From Paraglaciecola sp. L3A3 (GTDB lineage Bacteria > Pseudomonadota > Gammaproteobacteria > Enterobacterales > Alteromonadaceae): a stretch of 64,000 nt of DNA. Below are positions 37,300 to 47,450 of this stretch, one piece after another. The stretch is from the NCBI RefSeq assembly GCF_009796765.1, contig NZ_CP047023.1:1595501-1659500 (forward strand), read 5' to 3'. How positions within the stretch are numbered: the first letter of the stretch is position 1; each line of letters starts with the position of its first letter. A program made the position numbers and the translations under genes. The notes under the pieces were generated by a model, which saw nothing but the letters and a program-made list of their open reading frames with translations, was not told the origin of the DNA and ran no database searches.

Positions 37300-37331
37300 T
37301 CTGACACAATTGAAGTACATTAGGGGGTTAT

Positions 37332-38630
37332 GTGAAAATCAGACGTTTTTATGGTAAAGATATGCGAGACGTGCTTAAACAAGTCAAAGACGAGTTGGGC
37401 GGTGATGCTGTTATCATGTCAAATAAAAAACATGCGGACGGAATTGAGATTGTCGCAGCTTATGACAAAGAGCCTGATGCTCAGCTTCCCCGTCAAACTA
37501 AACCTCAAGTTGAAAATAGTGTCAATGCTCAGCGAAAAACACCGACTTTAAGTGAAATTATTGGTGATAATGGGCCTGATAGTTTAAAAGCTTTGCTTGA
37601 AAAACAATCACAATCAGTGACAACTCAGACTGAACCTTTGGTCCAGCCTGAGCGACCTTTGGTTACTCAGCCGGTTCAACAACAAAATTCAACTCCTCAG
37701 GAACACTCTGCCTTAAAAGAAATGAGGCAGGAATTATCATCATTGCGTAATATTCTACAGTTCCAGATATCAGGTTTAATTAATCAAGAAAATAATCGAA
37801 AACATCCATTGCATGGTTATTTAGTTGAAAAACTATTACAAATGGGTATTTCAAATACATTAGCCGAAGAAGTGGTTGCCTATGCGCCCGAATCTGCTAA
37901 TGAACGAGAAGCTTGGTTATTTTTACTTAAACTTTTGGCTAATAGATTGCAAACTAAAAGGGATGATATTCTTTCCCAACCTGGTGTGGTTGCACTAATG
38001 GGACCTACTGGTACCGGTAAAACTACCACAGTAGCTAAACTAGCTGCCCAAGCAGCACAAAAATATGGCGCAGAACAAGTTGCGGTAGTGACTATTGATA
38101 ATTACAGAATTGGTGCCTTTGAGCAAATTGCGACTTATGGAAAAATTATCGGTTGTTGTGTAAAAAAAGCGCAAAATGCCAATGAATTATCAGATTTACT
38201 TTATCAATTTAGGAATAAACGTTTAGTATTAATAGATACTGCAGGTTTTGGTCAACAAGATGCTAGACTAATCAAGCAGTTAGATACTATTAAACAAAAT
38301 TCTTGTGTTACTATTAGAAAATATTTGGTGATGCAAGCCAATTGCCAGTATCGTGTCATGCAACAAACGATTAAAGAGTATCGACAGATTTCTTTACAAG
38401 GGTGTATATTGACCAAGCTGGATGAATGTTACAGTCTTGGAGAGGCGATAAGCGTGGCGATAGAAAATAAATTGCAAATTTGTTATTTGACTAATGGACA
38501 GAAAGTGCCTGAAGATATGCAACCCGCAGATACGAAATTTTTAATTATGAGTGCAGCAAAGCTTTATAAAAAATTCGGTTTACTTCATACTGAAACAAAT
38601 CACATTACAAATGCAGCAGTGGCAGTATGA
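37332..38630 (+). CDS. flhF: FlhF, SRP-type GTPase for polar flagellum placement
   Basis: 432 residues, GTG start. Begins KIRRFYGKDMRDVLKQVK, the usual FlhF N-terminus; a Gln/Pro-rich linker follows; the NG domain has G1 GPTGTGKTT, DNYRIGAFEQ, G3 DTAGFGQQD and G4 TKLDE. It marks the cell pole for flagellum assembly. It overlaps flhG by four bases. Confidence 0.95.
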   Translation: MKIRRFYGKDMRDVLKQVKDELGGDAVIMSNKKHADGIEIVAAYDKEPDAQLPRQTKPQVENSVNAQRKTPTLSEIIGDNGPDSLKALLEKQSQSVTTQTEPLVQPERPLVTQPVQQQNSTPQEHSALKEMRQELSSLRNILQFQISGLINQENNRKHPLHGYLVEKLLQMGISNTLAEEVVAYAPESANEREAWLFLLKLLANRLQTKRDDILSQPGVVALMGPTGTGKTTTVAKLAAQAAQKYGAEQVAVVTIDNYRIGAFEQIATYGKIIGCCVKKAQNANELSDLLYQFRNKRLVLIDTAGFGQQDARLIKQLDTIKQNSCVTIRKYLVMQANCQYRVMQQTIKEYRQISLQGCILTKLDECYSLGEAISVAIENKLQICYLTNGQKVPEDMQPADTKFLIMSAAKLYKKFGLLHTETNHITNAAVAV

Positions 38631-39493
38631 TTGAGGACCAAGCAAGTAGCTTAAGAAGAATGAATCAATCTAGACTTATAAAAGTAATAGCCGTGACAGG
38701 CGGTAAAGGTGGTGTAGGTAAAACTAACATCACACTTAATACCGCCATCTCATTGGCTCAACAAGGCAAACGCGTTATGGTACTAGACGCGGATTTAGGT
38801 CTTGCCAATGTCGACGTATTGTTGGGATTGAGGGTTGAAAAAAACTTATCTCACGTCTTGTCTGGTGAATGCACCTTAGACGAAGTGTTAGTTGAAGGCC
38901 CATACGGAATAAAAATTGCGCCAGCTACATCTGGCAGTCAATCTATGGCTGAACTATCACCTACCGAACATGCTGGTCTGATTCGAGCTTTTAGCGAATT
39001 ACAAACGCAAATTGATGTGTTAATTGTTGATACTGCTGCTGGGATTTCGGATATGGTGTTAAGTTTCTCCAAAGCTTCTCAAGACATATTAATGGTGGTT
39101 TGCGATGAGCCTACATCGTTAACTGATGCCTACGCATTGATTAAGATTCTAAATAAAGAACATGGCATATTTAGATTTAAGATTGTCGCTAACATGGTGC
39201 GTAGCATGCGTGAAGGTGATGAATTGTTTACTAAATTAACAAAAGTGACTAATCGATTTTTAGACGTAGCGTTAGAGTTAGTTGCAGTTGTACCTTTTGA
39301 TGAAAATGTACGTAAATCGGTGAGAAAACAAAAAGCAATTGTTGATGCTTATCCTACTTCTCCTGCCGCTATGGCAATTCGTCGATTAGCTAAAAAAGCG
39401 ATTGAATGGCCTATTCCTAATCAGCCTGGAGGACATCTAGAGTTTTTCTTAGAGCAATTGGTATCTAAAGACGTTGTGTGCAATAACCGGTGA
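38627..39493 (+). CDS. flhG: FlhG/FleN, MinD-like ATPase limiting flagellar number
   Basis: 288 residues. Deviant Walker A GGKGGVGKTN near residue 25, DADLGLANVDVLLG and the switch region VDTAAGISDMV. FlhG counteracts FlhF and inhibits FlrA. Overlaps both flhF and fliA by four bases. Confidence 0.95.
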   Translation: MIEDQASSLRRMNQSRLIKVIAVTGGKGGVGKTNITLNTAISLAQQGKRVMVLDADLGLANVDVLLGLRVEKNLSHVLSGECTLDEVLVEGPYGIKIAPATSGSQSMAELSPTEHAGLIRAFSELQTQIDVLIVDTAAGISDMVLSFSKASQDILMVVCDEPTSLTDAYALIKILNKEHGIFRFKIVANMVRSMREGDELFTKLTKVTNRFLDVALELVAVVPFDENVRKSVRKQKAIVDAYPTSPAAMAIRRLAKKAIEWPIPNQPGGHLEFFLEQLVSKDVVCNNR

Positions 39494-40221
39494 GTAGTAA
39501 AGCAGCTGCTTATCAACAACTTGCCAATAAAAACGATTTAGTTGAACGGCACGCTCCGCTAGTCAAGCGGATCGCCCACCATTTGATGGTTAGATTACCC
39601 GCTAGTGTGATTGTTGATGATTTGATTCAGGCTGGAATGATCGGATTATTAGAAGCTTCAAGAAACTTTGATGGCAGTAAAGGTGCAAGTTTTGAAACCT
39701 TTGCAGGAATCCGTATACGAGGTTCAATGCTTGATGAAATTCGCAAAGGGGATTGGACCCCAAGATCAGTGCATAAAAATGGTCGGGCAATCACAGAAGC
39801 GATTAATCAAGTCGAACGAGCTACCGGAAGAGATGCTCGAGACATAGATGTAGCAGAAAAATTACAAGTCAGTATTGAAAGTTATCACCAGATGTTAAAT
39901 GAAGTTAATGCTGGAAGGATAGTCGGTATTGAAGATTTAGGGGTTACCGAAGATGTGGTAACGACTGAACAAACTAAAGGTTCTAATTCACCTTTTGATG
40001 AACTAGTTCAAGGTTCATTTCAAAAAGCATTAGCCGATACAATCACCACTTTGCCTGAACGAGAAGCGATTGTCTTGTCCTTATACTATGACGAAGAATT
40101 GAATCTTAGAGAAATTGGTGAAGTTTTGGAAGTGAGTGAGTCCAGAGTAAGTCAAATACATAGTCAAGCAATGTTGAAACTTAAGTCACGTATGCAATCT
40201 TGGCGTATAAACGAAAAATAA
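39490..40221 (+). CDS. fliA: FliA, sigma-28
   Basis: 243 residues, GTG start. Region 2 ([19 protein letters not shown]), region 3, and region 4 ([35 protein letters not shown]) all present. Directs late flagellar and chemotaxis genes. No anti-sigma flgM in the window. Confidence 0.96.
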   Translation: MSSKAAAYQQLANKNDLVERHAPLVKRIAHHLMVRLPASVIVDDLIQAGMIGLLEASRNFDGSKGASFETFAGIRIRGSMLDEIRKGDWTPRSVHKNGRAITEAINQVERATGRDARDIDVAEKLQVSIESYHQMLNEVNAGRIVGIEDLGVTEDVVTTEQTKGSNSPFDELVQGSFQKALADTITTLPEREAIVLSLYYDEELNLREIGEVLEVSESRVSQIHSQAMLKLKSRMQSWRINEK

Positions 40222-40259
40222 AATTGTTAATAGAGGTTGGATCCTCACCGGAGGTGGTT

Positions 40260-40643
40260 TTGGATAAAAACATGAAGATTCTTGTTGTGGATGATTTCTC
40301 AACAATGAGAAGAATTATTAAGAACTTACTTAAAGATCTTGGTTTTACAAATATACAAGAAGCAGATGATGGAAACACTGCTTTACCTATGTTGCAACAG
40401 GGCGATTTTGATTTTGTCGTAACTGATTGGAATATGCCTGGAATGCAAGGTATAGATTTATTAAGGGCAATTCGCGCTGATACTGATTTAAAACATATTC
40501 CAGTGTTGATGGTGACTGCTGAAGCCAAAAAAGAACAAATTGTTGCTGCAGCTCAAGCAGGCGTTAATGGATATGTTATTAAACCTTTTACCGCTGCAAC
40601 ATTAAAAGAAAAATTGGCTAAGATCTTTGAACGTTTAGGTTAA
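40260..40643 (+). CDS. cheY: CheY, chemotaxis response regulator
   Basis: 127 residues from the TTG at 40260, which has GGAGGT five bases upstream and gives the usual MDKNMKIL beginning. Phospho-Asp in VVTDWNMPG, Thr in LMVTAEA and Lys in YVIKPF are present. CheY-P binds the FliM N-terminal peptide, which is intact here. Confidence 0.95.
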   Translation: MDKNMKILVVDDFSTMRRIIKNLLKDLGFTNIQEADDGNTALPMLQQGDFDFVVTDWNMPGMQGIDLLRAIRADTDLKHIPVLMVTAEAKKEQIVAAAQAGVNGYVIKPFTAATLKEKLAKIFERLG

Positions 40644-40676
40644 ATTCAGGCAGACCGAACTAAAAGGAAAGACTGT

Positions 40677-41441
40677 ATGACAACCTTAAACAAACCGCCA
40701 ATTTCTTTGGAAGATGCCAAAAAACTAGTGTCTTTAGTTGAGGCGGAAGAGCATCAAGCTGCTCATGATTTGCTCGAAAAAATTCATACAAATAATTCAG
40801 TTGAACTATTCTCAGAAGTTGGAAAATTAACTCGTCAATTACATGATTCATTGAATAATTTTCAATTGGATCCTCGTATCATTGATATGACGAATGAAGA
40901 TATACCTGATGCTCAAACGCGTTTAACGTATGTTATTCAAACCACTGAAGATGCAGCTAACAAAACTATGGATCTGGTTGATACTTGCATGCCTATCGCC
41001 GAAAGGCTAAATGAAGGCATACGCAATATCGCACCTGAGTGGGATAAGTTAATGGCTCGTAATCTGCAACTTGGGGACTTCAACCATTTAGCTAAACAAG
41101 TTGATAGCTTCTTTAAAGATAGTGCAGAGGAAACGGCTAAACTGAGTAGTTTGTTAACTGAAGTATTACTTGCACAAGGTTATCAAGATATTACAGGGCA
41201 AGTTATCAGAAGAGTGATTGAGCTTGTTAAGGAAGTGGAAGATAACCTAGTTTATATGTTAACTATGTTTGGTGGAGTGGAAGCCAAGGATACCGATATA
41301 ACTCATAAAAAGCTTAATATATCTGATGATCAAGCCGATATGATAGTGGCTGAAGGTCCAATTATGGATGCAGACAGCAGAGACGATGTGGCGTCAGATC
41401 AAGATGATGTTGATGATTTGCTTTCAAGTCTTGGATTTTAG
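40677..41441 (+). CDS. cheZ: CheZ, CheY-P phosphatase
   Basis: 254 residues, helical. The catalytic Asp and Gln lie in YQDITGQVIRR near residue 180 and the C-terminal CheY-binding peptide is VDDLLSSLGF. Dephosphorylates CheY. Confidence 0.94.
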   Translation: MTTLNKPPISLEDAKKLVSLVEAEEHQAAHDLLEKIHTNNSVELFSEVGKLTRQLHDSLNNFQLDPRIIDMTNEDIPDAQTRLTYVIQTTEDAANKTMDLVDTCMPIAERLNEGIRNIAPEWDKLMARNLQLGDFNHLAKQVDSFFKDSAEETAKLSSLLTEVLLAQGYQDITGQVIRRVIELVKEVEDNLVYMLTMFGGVEAKDTDITHKKLNISDDQADMIVAEGPIMDADSRDDVASDQDDVDDLLSSLGF

Positions 41442-41454
41442 GGGTAAATGAAAT

Positions 41455-43554
41455 ATGGCTTTTGATGTTGACGAGGAAATACTTCAGGACTTTCTGGTTG
41501 AAGCGGGAGAGATCTTAGAACAATTACAAGAACAGCTCGTTGATTTAGAGAATAACCCAGAAGACGCCGATCTGCTTAATGCTATATTTCGGGGCTATCA
41601 CACAGTAAAAGGGGGGGCAGGCTTTTTATCTCTAACCGAATTAGTTGAAATTTGTCATGGTGCTGAGAATGTTTTTGACGTGATGCGTAATGGCCAGCGT
41701 ACTTTAACACCAGAGTTAATGGATGTTATTTTACAAGCTACTGATCTAGTCGTACAAATGTTCGATAACGTTAAAGCTGGCGAGGCCCTTGTCGCAGCAG
41801 ACCAGTCCTTAATAGAAACACTTACTCGCCTGAGTGCGCCTGAATCACTAGATAAACCTGTTATTGTACCAACCACTACATCAAATGATGTGCCAGTAAA
41901 CTCCGCAGACGATTTTAGTGAAGATGAATTTGAAGCATTATTGGATGAGTTACATGGTGGCTCAGCTCCAGCATCAAAAGAAAATGTGATAGCGCCAAGT
42001 GATGCAGATTCTAACGATGATATCAGTGATGACGAATTTGAAGCATTATTAGATCAGTTACATGGAAAAGGACAATTTAAAGGTGATGAACCGATTTCTG
42101 TTGCACCTGAGTCTTCTAAAAAGGAGCCGGTTGTTGCAGCAAGTTCAAATGATGATATTACTGATGACGAATTTGAAGCGCTTTTAGATGAATTGCATGG
42201 CAAGGGTAAAGGCCCTGCAGAGCAAATTGAAAAACCAGTAGATAAAGTTGTAGTACCACAACAAACAGCAAAACCTTCTGTTACAGAGCCTAAAAAGACA
42301 GCTGTCCCAGCAGCAAAAGCAAGCTCTACAGCTGCGCCAATTAAAAAAGAAGAAAGAAAAGTTGCAGCGCCTCCACAAGCTGAAACGACTGTGCGGGTCG
42401 ATACTAAACGCTTAGACCAAATTATGAATATGGTAGGTGAGTTAGTTTTAGTTAGAAATCGCTTATTAAGTTTAGGTCTTACTGTGAATGACGATAGTAT
42501 GACTAAAGCCATCGCTAATTTAGATGTTGTCACTGGTGACCTCCAAGGTGCTGTGATGAAAACACGTATGCAGCCAATCAAAAAAGTTTTTGGCCGTTTT
42601 CCCCGTGTTGTCCGTGACTTAGCTCGTACCTTAAAGAAAGAAATCACTCTTGAGCTTGAAGGTGAAGAAACAGATTTAGATAAAAATTTAGTAGAAGCTT
42701 TGGCTGATCCTTTAGTGCATTTGGTGAGAAACTCAGTGGATCATGGCATCGAAATGCCTGAAGAGCGCAAAGAAGCTGGTAAGCCTGCGATGGGCACGGT
42801 TAAGTTATCTGCGTCTCAGGAAGGTGATCATATTCTGTTAAGTATCATTGATGACGGTAAAGGTATGGATCCTGAAAAGTTAAAAGAAATAGCCATATCT
42901 AGAGGTGTACTTGATGCCGATACCGCGACAAGAATGACTGATGTAGAAGCTTTTAATTTGATTTTCGCACCTGGTTTCTCTACTAAAACAGAAATATCTG
43001 AAGTGTCTGGTCGTGGTGTTGGTATGGATGTGGTTAAAACCAAGATCAATCAATTAAACGGCTCCATCAATATAGATTCAAAAATGGGAATAGGTACAAC
43101 TTTAGAAATTAAAGTACCATTAACATTAGCTATTTTACCGACATTAATGATAGTAGTGGGTCAGCAAACTTTTGCTTTACCTCTTGGCTCAGTGAATGAA
43201 ATTATTAATATGGATGTGACTAAAACCAATACGGTTGATGGTCAGTTAACTATGATAGTGCGTTCAAAAGCTATACCACTCTTTTATTTAAGAGAATGGT
43301 TGGTGCGCAATCAGAATCCAGCTGAAATTGATAAGGCCAAAGGACATGTTGTGGTAGTGCAAATTGGTACTCAACAACTAGGTTTTGTGGTGGATGCTTT
43401 AATTGGTCAAGAAGAAGTAGTAATTAAACCTTTAGATGAATTGTTGCAAGGTACGCCTGGAATGGCAGGTGCAACGATTACAAGCGATGGTGGCATTGCT
43501 CTAATATTAGATGTGCCTGCCCTTTTAAAAAGGTACGCGGCTAAAAGATCTTAA
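41455..43554 (+). CDS. cheA: CheA, chemotaxis histidine kinase
   Basis: 699 residues. P1 with phospho-His at about residue 49 (GYHTVKGGAGFL); then a long acidic/Ala-Pro linker (~130-300) in which a short motif, D(D/E)EFEALLD(E/Q)LHG, occurs three times near residues 157, 193 and 238; no typical P2 domain is visible. P3 dimerisation (TKRLDQIMNMVGELVLVRNRL), P4 ATPase (HLVRNSVDHGIE; DDGKGMD; GRGVGMDVV) and P5 CheW-like domain follow. A run of seven G (41611-41617) encodes the Gly-Gly after the phospho-His. With parC and parP next door, the repeats are candidates for the ParP-binding region. Confidence 0.95.
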   Translation: MAFDVDEEILQDFLVEAGEILEQLQEQLVDLENNPEDADLLNAIFRGYHTVKGGAGFLSLTELVEICHGAENVFDVMRNGQRTLTPELMDVILQATDLVVQMFDNVKAGEALVAADQSLIETLTRLSAPESLDKPVIVPTTTSNDVPVNSADDFSEDEFEALLDELHGGSAPASKENVIAPSDADSNDDISDDEFEALLDQLHGKGQFKGDEPISVAPESSKKEPVVAASSNDDITDDEFEALLDELHGKGKGPAEQIEKPVDKVVVPQQTAKPSVTEPKKTAVPAAKASSTAAPIKKEERKVAAPPQAETTVRVDTKRLDQIMNMVGELVLVRNRLLSLGLTVNDDSMTKAIANLDVVTGDLQGAVMKTRMQPIKKVFGRFPRVVRDLARTLKKEITLELEGEETDLDKNLVEALADPLVHLVRNSVDHGIEMPEERKEAGKPAMGTVKLSASQEGDHILLSIIDDGKGMDPEKLKEIAISRGVLDADTATRMTDVEAFNLIFAPGFSTKTEISEVSGRGVGMDVVKTKINQLNGSINIDSKMGIGTTLEIKVPLTLAILPTLMIVVGQQTFALPLGSVNEIINMDVTKTNTVDGQLTMIVRSKAIPLFYLREWLVRNQNPAEIDKAKGHVVVVQIGTQQLGFVVDALIGQEEVVIKPLDELLQGTPGMAGATITSDGGIALILDVPALLKRYAAKRS

Positions 43555-43609
43555 GTATTAGGCCAATAGAATTTAATAATGGCTTTAAATAAAGGCAGAA
43601 TAGCTGAAA

Positions 43610-44725
43610 ATGGCATACAGGATATTAATAGTTGATGATTCAACTTTTTTTCGCCGAAGAATCAAGCAGATACTAGAAGAAAATGCTGAATTTGAAGTTG
43701 TAGGTGAAGCAAAAGATGGGGTTGAAGCAATCAAGAGTGTTGCTTTATTAAAACCTGATGTGGTTACCATGGATATTGAAATGCCGGTAATGGATGGGAT
43801 CACAGCCGTAAAGGAGATCATGTCACGAACGCCAGTCCCTATCCTGATGTTTTCTTCACTTACCAGTGAGGGTGCTCAAGCTACTTTAAATGCTCTTGAT
43901 GCCGGTGCCCTAGATTTTCTTCCTAAAAAATTTGAAGATATTGCGTTAAATCGTAAAGAAGCTATATTGTTGTTACAAAATAGAGTCAAAGATTTATGTA
44001 GGCATAGAAAAGTTGGTTTTAGTCAAAGGAGGTCTTCTGCACTCGCAGGAGGTTCTTTAGCGGTTAAAGCTAGATTATCTACTGAAGTTTCGAGTAGAAA
44101 TACAAGTTTATCTTCGTTATCTAAATCATTTATCAGTAGCAATAAAAAATATAGCTGTTTAGCAATTGGCGCTTCTACAGGCGGGCCGGTTGCATTACAG
44201 AAAATTTTGACTGAGTTACCAGCAAATTTTCCAACCCCGATTTTGATTGTGCAACATATGCCCAGTACTTTTACGGAAGCTTTTGCGAAGCGGTTAAATG
44301 ACTTGTGTAAAGTCACTATCACGGAAGCAAGGCATGGTGATATTTTAAAAAATGGTCATTGTTATTTAGCGCCCGGAGGTAAACAAATGATTATTTCTGG
44401 TTCAGAAGGCGCAGCTAAAATTAATATTTTAGGACCAGAACGATATGCATCTGAAACCTACAAGCCTAGTGTGGATTTAACATTTATGTCTTTATCTAAT
44501 GTTTGTAACGGTAATGTTTTAGCCGTTATTTTGACTGGGATGGGGGCTGATGGTAAGGAAGGTTGTCGTGCACTTAAAGCTAAAGGCAGCACTATATGGG
44601 CTCAAGACAAAGATAGTTGCGTTGTTTATGGTATGCCCCAAGCCGTTACAGTTTCTAATATTGCGCAAAAAAATTATGATATTGCTGAAATGGCTGACAA
44701 TATCAAAAAAGAAATAATTAAATAA
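43610..44725 (+). CDS. cheB: CheB, receptor methylesterase
   Basis: 371 residues. Receiver domain 1-120 (phospho-Asp in VVTMDIEMPVMDG), linker, and the methylesterase domain with catalytic Ser in IGASTGGP, His in VQHMPSTF and Asp in ILTGMGADG. Resets receptor methylation. cheR is not in the window. Confidence 0.95.
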   Translation: MAYRILIVDDSTFFRRRIKQILEENAEFEVVGEAKDGVEAIKSVALLKPDVVTMDIEMPVMDGITAVKEIMSRTPVPILMFSSLTSEGAQATLNALDAGALDFLPKKFEDIALNRKEAILLLQNRVKDLCRHRKVGFSQRRSSALAGGSLAVKARLSTEVSSRNTSLSSLSKSFISSNKKYSCLAIGASTGGPVALQKILTELPANFPTPILIVQHMPSTFTEAFAKRLNDLCKVTITEARHGDILKNGHCYLAPGGKQMIISGSEGAAKINILGPERYASETYKPSVDLTFMSLSNVCNGNVLAVILTGMGADGKEGCRALKAKGSTIWAQDKDSCVVYGMPQAVTVSNIAQKNYDIAEMADNIKKEIIK

Positions 44726-44798
44726 TCAATCAAAATTTACGTTTTCTGTACATCATTTTTTGAACTAGGGCTAAGCATATTAATATTTGGAGAGAATT

Positions 44799-45584
44799 TT
44801 GGTAGTTTGGACTGTTGCCAATCACAAAGGTGGAGTGGGTAAAACTACCACAACTGTAACCTTAGGCGGTTTGTTGGCACAAGCAGGTAAGCGTGTATTA
44901 CTTGTTGATACCGATCCCCAAGCATCAATGAGTTATTATTTTGGAATTGATTCAGAGCAATTGTCTTCAAGCTTATATGACGTATTTATTGACGCCAAAA
45001 ATTTAAACAAAGATAAAGTGATGGATAGTCTGTGTTCAACTAAATTGGACTCTTTATTTATTTTACCCGCGACCATGGCATTAGCGACTCTTGACCGGAA
45101 GTTAGGTACACAAACGGGGATGGGCTTAATTTTACGTCGGGCACTAGATAAAGTATCAGACGAATTTGATTTTGTGATTGTGGATTGCCCCCCTGTTTTA
45201 GGAGTGTTAATGATTAATGCTTTGGCTGCATGTGAAAGGGTGATTATTCCTGTTCAAACTGAGTTCTTAGCTTTGAAAGGTTTAGACAGAATCATGCATT
45301 CTATGGAGATAATGCAAAAGTCATTAGCTAAAACCTTCGCTTTTAGCATAGTACCTACTATGTATGATAGACGGGTTAAAGCAGGAATAGATTCCTACCG
45401 ACTATTAGGTCAAACCTATAAGGAAAATGTCTGGGAAGGGGTTATTCCTATCGATACCAAATTTCGTGATGCAAGCCAAGCTCAAAGTCCACCCTCAGTT
45501 TTTTGTCCTAAATCGAGAGGGGTGATTGCCTATTCTAAATTATTAGATTATTTACAAAGTTTGGAATGTAATTATGGCAAGTAA
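44799..45584 (+). CDS. parC: ParC-like ParA/MinD ATPase positioning chemotaxis arrays
   Basis: 261 residues from the TTG at 44799, with GGAGAG four bases before it. Deviant Walker A NHKGGVGKTTTT near residue 9, DTDPQASM, and switch VDCPPVLGVLMINAL. In vibrios the ParC gene lies between cheB and a CheW-like gene and localises chemotaxis arrays at the flagellated pole; the same order here supports the name. It overlaps the next gene by 11 bases. Confidence 0.85.
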   Translation: MVVWTVANHKGGVGKTTTTVTLGGLLAQAGKRVLLVDTDPQASMSYYFGIDSEQLSSSLYDVFIDAKNLNKDKVMDSLCSTKLDSLFILPATMALATLDRKLGTQTGMGLILRRALDKVSDEFDFVIVDCPPVLGVLMINALAACERVIIPVQTEFLALKGLDRIMHSMEIMQKSLAKTFAFSIVPTMYDRRVKAGIDSYRLLGQTYKENVWEGVIPIDTKFRDASQAQSPPSVFCPKSRGVIAYSKLLDYLQSLECNYGK

Positions 45585-46287
45585 TCCTTTCGCCAATGAA
45601 GATGTGATGGACGATTATATGTCAGCTTTGCTGACAGAAGAGCCAATAGCCGATGAACTCCATAGGCAAACTGTTGAACAATTGCTTAAGACTGCCCCGT
45701 CTGCTAGAAGTGAACCCTATGATCCCTTGATTAAAAAGCGTATTAAGGTTGAGCCGATAATAACTAAAGTTATTATCCCTGAGGTCGAAGAAGAGTTAAC
45801 AACAGTAAAAACCAGAGCTGAGGTTATTTTTCCTGTTGTGCCTGAAACGAAATTTCAGGTGCTGTTATTTGAAGTGGCTGGTATGACCTTAGCAGTACCA
45901 CTCACGGAATTAGGTGGTATCCACCAAATTACCAATATTAACCCCTTATTTGGAAAACCGAATTGGTTTAAAGGGGTGTTGTTACACCGCGAAGAAAAAT
46001 ATAATGTAGTAGATACAGCAAAATGGATAATGTCAGAAAAATCAGCCGAAAAAGTGGCTGAATCGACAAAATATCAATATCTTATAGTTTTAGGTGAAAG
46101 TGGCTGGGGATTAGGTTGTGAAAATCTAATAACGACAGAAACTTTATTACCGGATGATGTTAAGTGGCGAAATGTAATGGGCAGTCGCCCTTGGTTATCT
46201 GGAATGATTAAAAAGAAAATGTGTGCTTTGTTAAACGTACAACAAATGATAAGTATGCTAAACCAAGGTTTAAGCAGTAGTGATTAG
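45574..46287 (+). CDS. parP: ParP-like CheW-domain protein
   Basis: 237 residues. About 90 N-terminal residues are charged and poorly conserved, followed by a C-terminal CheW-like domain (QVLLFEVAGMTLAVPLTELGGI; VVDTAKWI; YQYLIVLGESGWGLGCENL). ParP proteins bind CheA and receptors and tether ParC to the arrays. Identification rests on the CheW-like C-terminus and the parC neighbour. Confidence 0.8.
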   Translation: MASNPFANEDVMDDYMSALLTEEPIADELHRQTVEQLLKTAPSARSEPYDPLIKKRIKVEPIITKVIIPEVEEELTTVKTRAEVIFPVVPETKFQVLLFEVAGMTLAVPLTELGGIHQITNINPLFGKPNWFKGVLLHREEKYNVVDTAKWIMSEKSAEKVAESTKYQYLIVLGESGWGLGCENLITTETLLPDDVKWRNVMGSRPWLSGMIKKKMCALLNVQQMISMLNQGLSSSD

Positions 46288-46311
46288 TTTTTATAGGCCG
46301 GAGCAATAGGA

Positions 46312-46806
46312 ATGAGTGGCGAACGAAATTCAAGCAATACAGTAGCAGAAAATGGTGACGAGGTTTTACAATGGGTTACCTATAAGTTAGGTGAAGAAAC
46401 TTATGGTATCAATGTGATGCAAGTACAAGAGGTGCTCAGATATTCTGAAATAGCCCCTGTGCCCGGCGCTCCTGATTATGTGCTAGGTATCATCAACCTA
46501 AGGGGAAACGTTGTCACTGTCATTGATACACGTTCTCGTTTTGGTTTACCCTCTGCAGATATTACTGATAACACTCGAGTCGTTATTATTGAATCAGATG
46601 ATCAAGTGGTTGGTATTTTAGTCGACAGTGTTGCAGAAGTGGTATATCTACGTTCATCAGAAATAGATAGTGCACCTAATGTTGGAACAGAGGAAAGTGC
46701 CAAGTTTATTCAAGGTGTGAGTAATAGAGATGGTCAGTTACTTATTCTAGTTGATTTAAATAAATTACTCAGTGATGATGAGTGGAGTGAAATCACTAAT
46801 ATTTAA
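46312..46806 (+). CDS. cheW: CheW, chemotaxis coupling protein
   Basis: 164 residues with the two SH3-like subdomains of CheW (WVTYKLGEETYGINVMQVQEVL; VLGIINLRGNVVTVIDTRSRF; GILVDSVAEVV). Couples receptors to CheA. Confidence 0.95.
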   Translation: MSGERNSSNTVAENGDEVLQWVTYKLGEETYGINVMQVQEVLRYSEIAPVPGAPDYVLGIINLRGNVVTVIDTRSRFGLPSADITDNTRVVIIESDDQVVGILVDSVAEVVYLRSSEIDSAPNVGTEESAKFIQGVSNRDGQLLILVDLNKLLSDDEWSEITNI

Positions 46807-46816
46807 TGTAAAACTG

Positions 46817-46840
46817 GCTATCAGACGACACTCTGGTAGC
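46817..46840 (+). terminator. Hairpin after cheW
   Basis: GCTATCAGA pairs with TCTGGTAGC (one G-T pair) around a six-base loop. There is no T run after it, so it may only slow transcription or stabilise the upstream message before the DUF2802 gene. Confidence 0.4.
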
Positions 46841-46878
46841 TGTTATATACCTACTAAGTTAATAGAAACGAGACATAT

Positions 46879-47289
46879 ATGGACCTAGCAATGATAATAA
46901 GTTTGGTTGCTTTAGGCATATCTTTGTTGCTAGCTATTTTTTTAGTAAAAGTTGTTCTTGCTAATCGTTCTCAAGCTAGCAATATTGAAAGTCAAGCTAG
47001 TCAACTCATTTCTTGTAAACAACAAATAAATAGTTTTATTAATGAGCTGCATGAAGTACGAACAGGTAACTATGGTTTAGTTAATCGTTTAAAAGAATTA
47101 GAACTGCAAGTAAAAGAGTTACAACAGACCCAACAAACATTTGTTGAACAAGATCCCCAAAGCCGCTTTTACAATAAAGGCGTTAAACTAATTAGCCAAG
47201 GTGCTAGCATTGAAGAAGTGGTACAGGAATGTGAAATACCCTTAGCTGAAGCTGAACTCTTATTTAATTTGCATCACAATCAAAACTAA
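46879..47289 (+). CDS. DUF2802 family protein
   Basis: 136 residues: one N-terminal membrane helix (IISLVALGISLLLAIFLVKVVL), a coiled-coil stretch (RLKELELQVKELQQTQQ) and a C-terminal helical motif (GASIEEVVQECEIPLAEAELLFNL) characteristic of DUF2802. It commonly closes the cheW end of flagellar clusters in Vibrio and Alteromonadales. Function unknown to me; polar-array or motility role suggested by position. Confidence 0.8.
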   Translation: MDLAMIISLVALGISLLLAIFLVKVVLANRSQASNIESQASQLISCKQQINSFINELHEVRTGNYGLVNRLKELELQVKELQQTQQTFVEQDPQSRFYNKGVKLISQGASIEEVVQECEIPLAEAELLFNLHHNQN

Positions 47290-47369
47290 TTTTCACTGAC
47301 TCCTTTTATTAATTCCCATCTTTTTCTGTTTTTGTATATCTATTAACATGTATTTATATTTTTTCATTT

Positions 47370-47393
47370 AGACGTCTAGACGTAAAGATGTTG
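47370..47393 (+). promoter_or_regulatory. Tandem MetJ boxes before metA
   Basis: Three consecutive 8-mers, AGACGTCT, AGACGTAA, AGATGTTG, match the met box AGACGTCT in 8, 6 and 5 positions. They start 81 bases before metA and imply repression by MetJ with SAM. Confidence 0.85.
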
Positions 47394-47450
47394 ACTTTTG
47401 CGGCGTATTGAGCGAAATTTATAACCATAAAATTCAGCATCGGAGTCATT

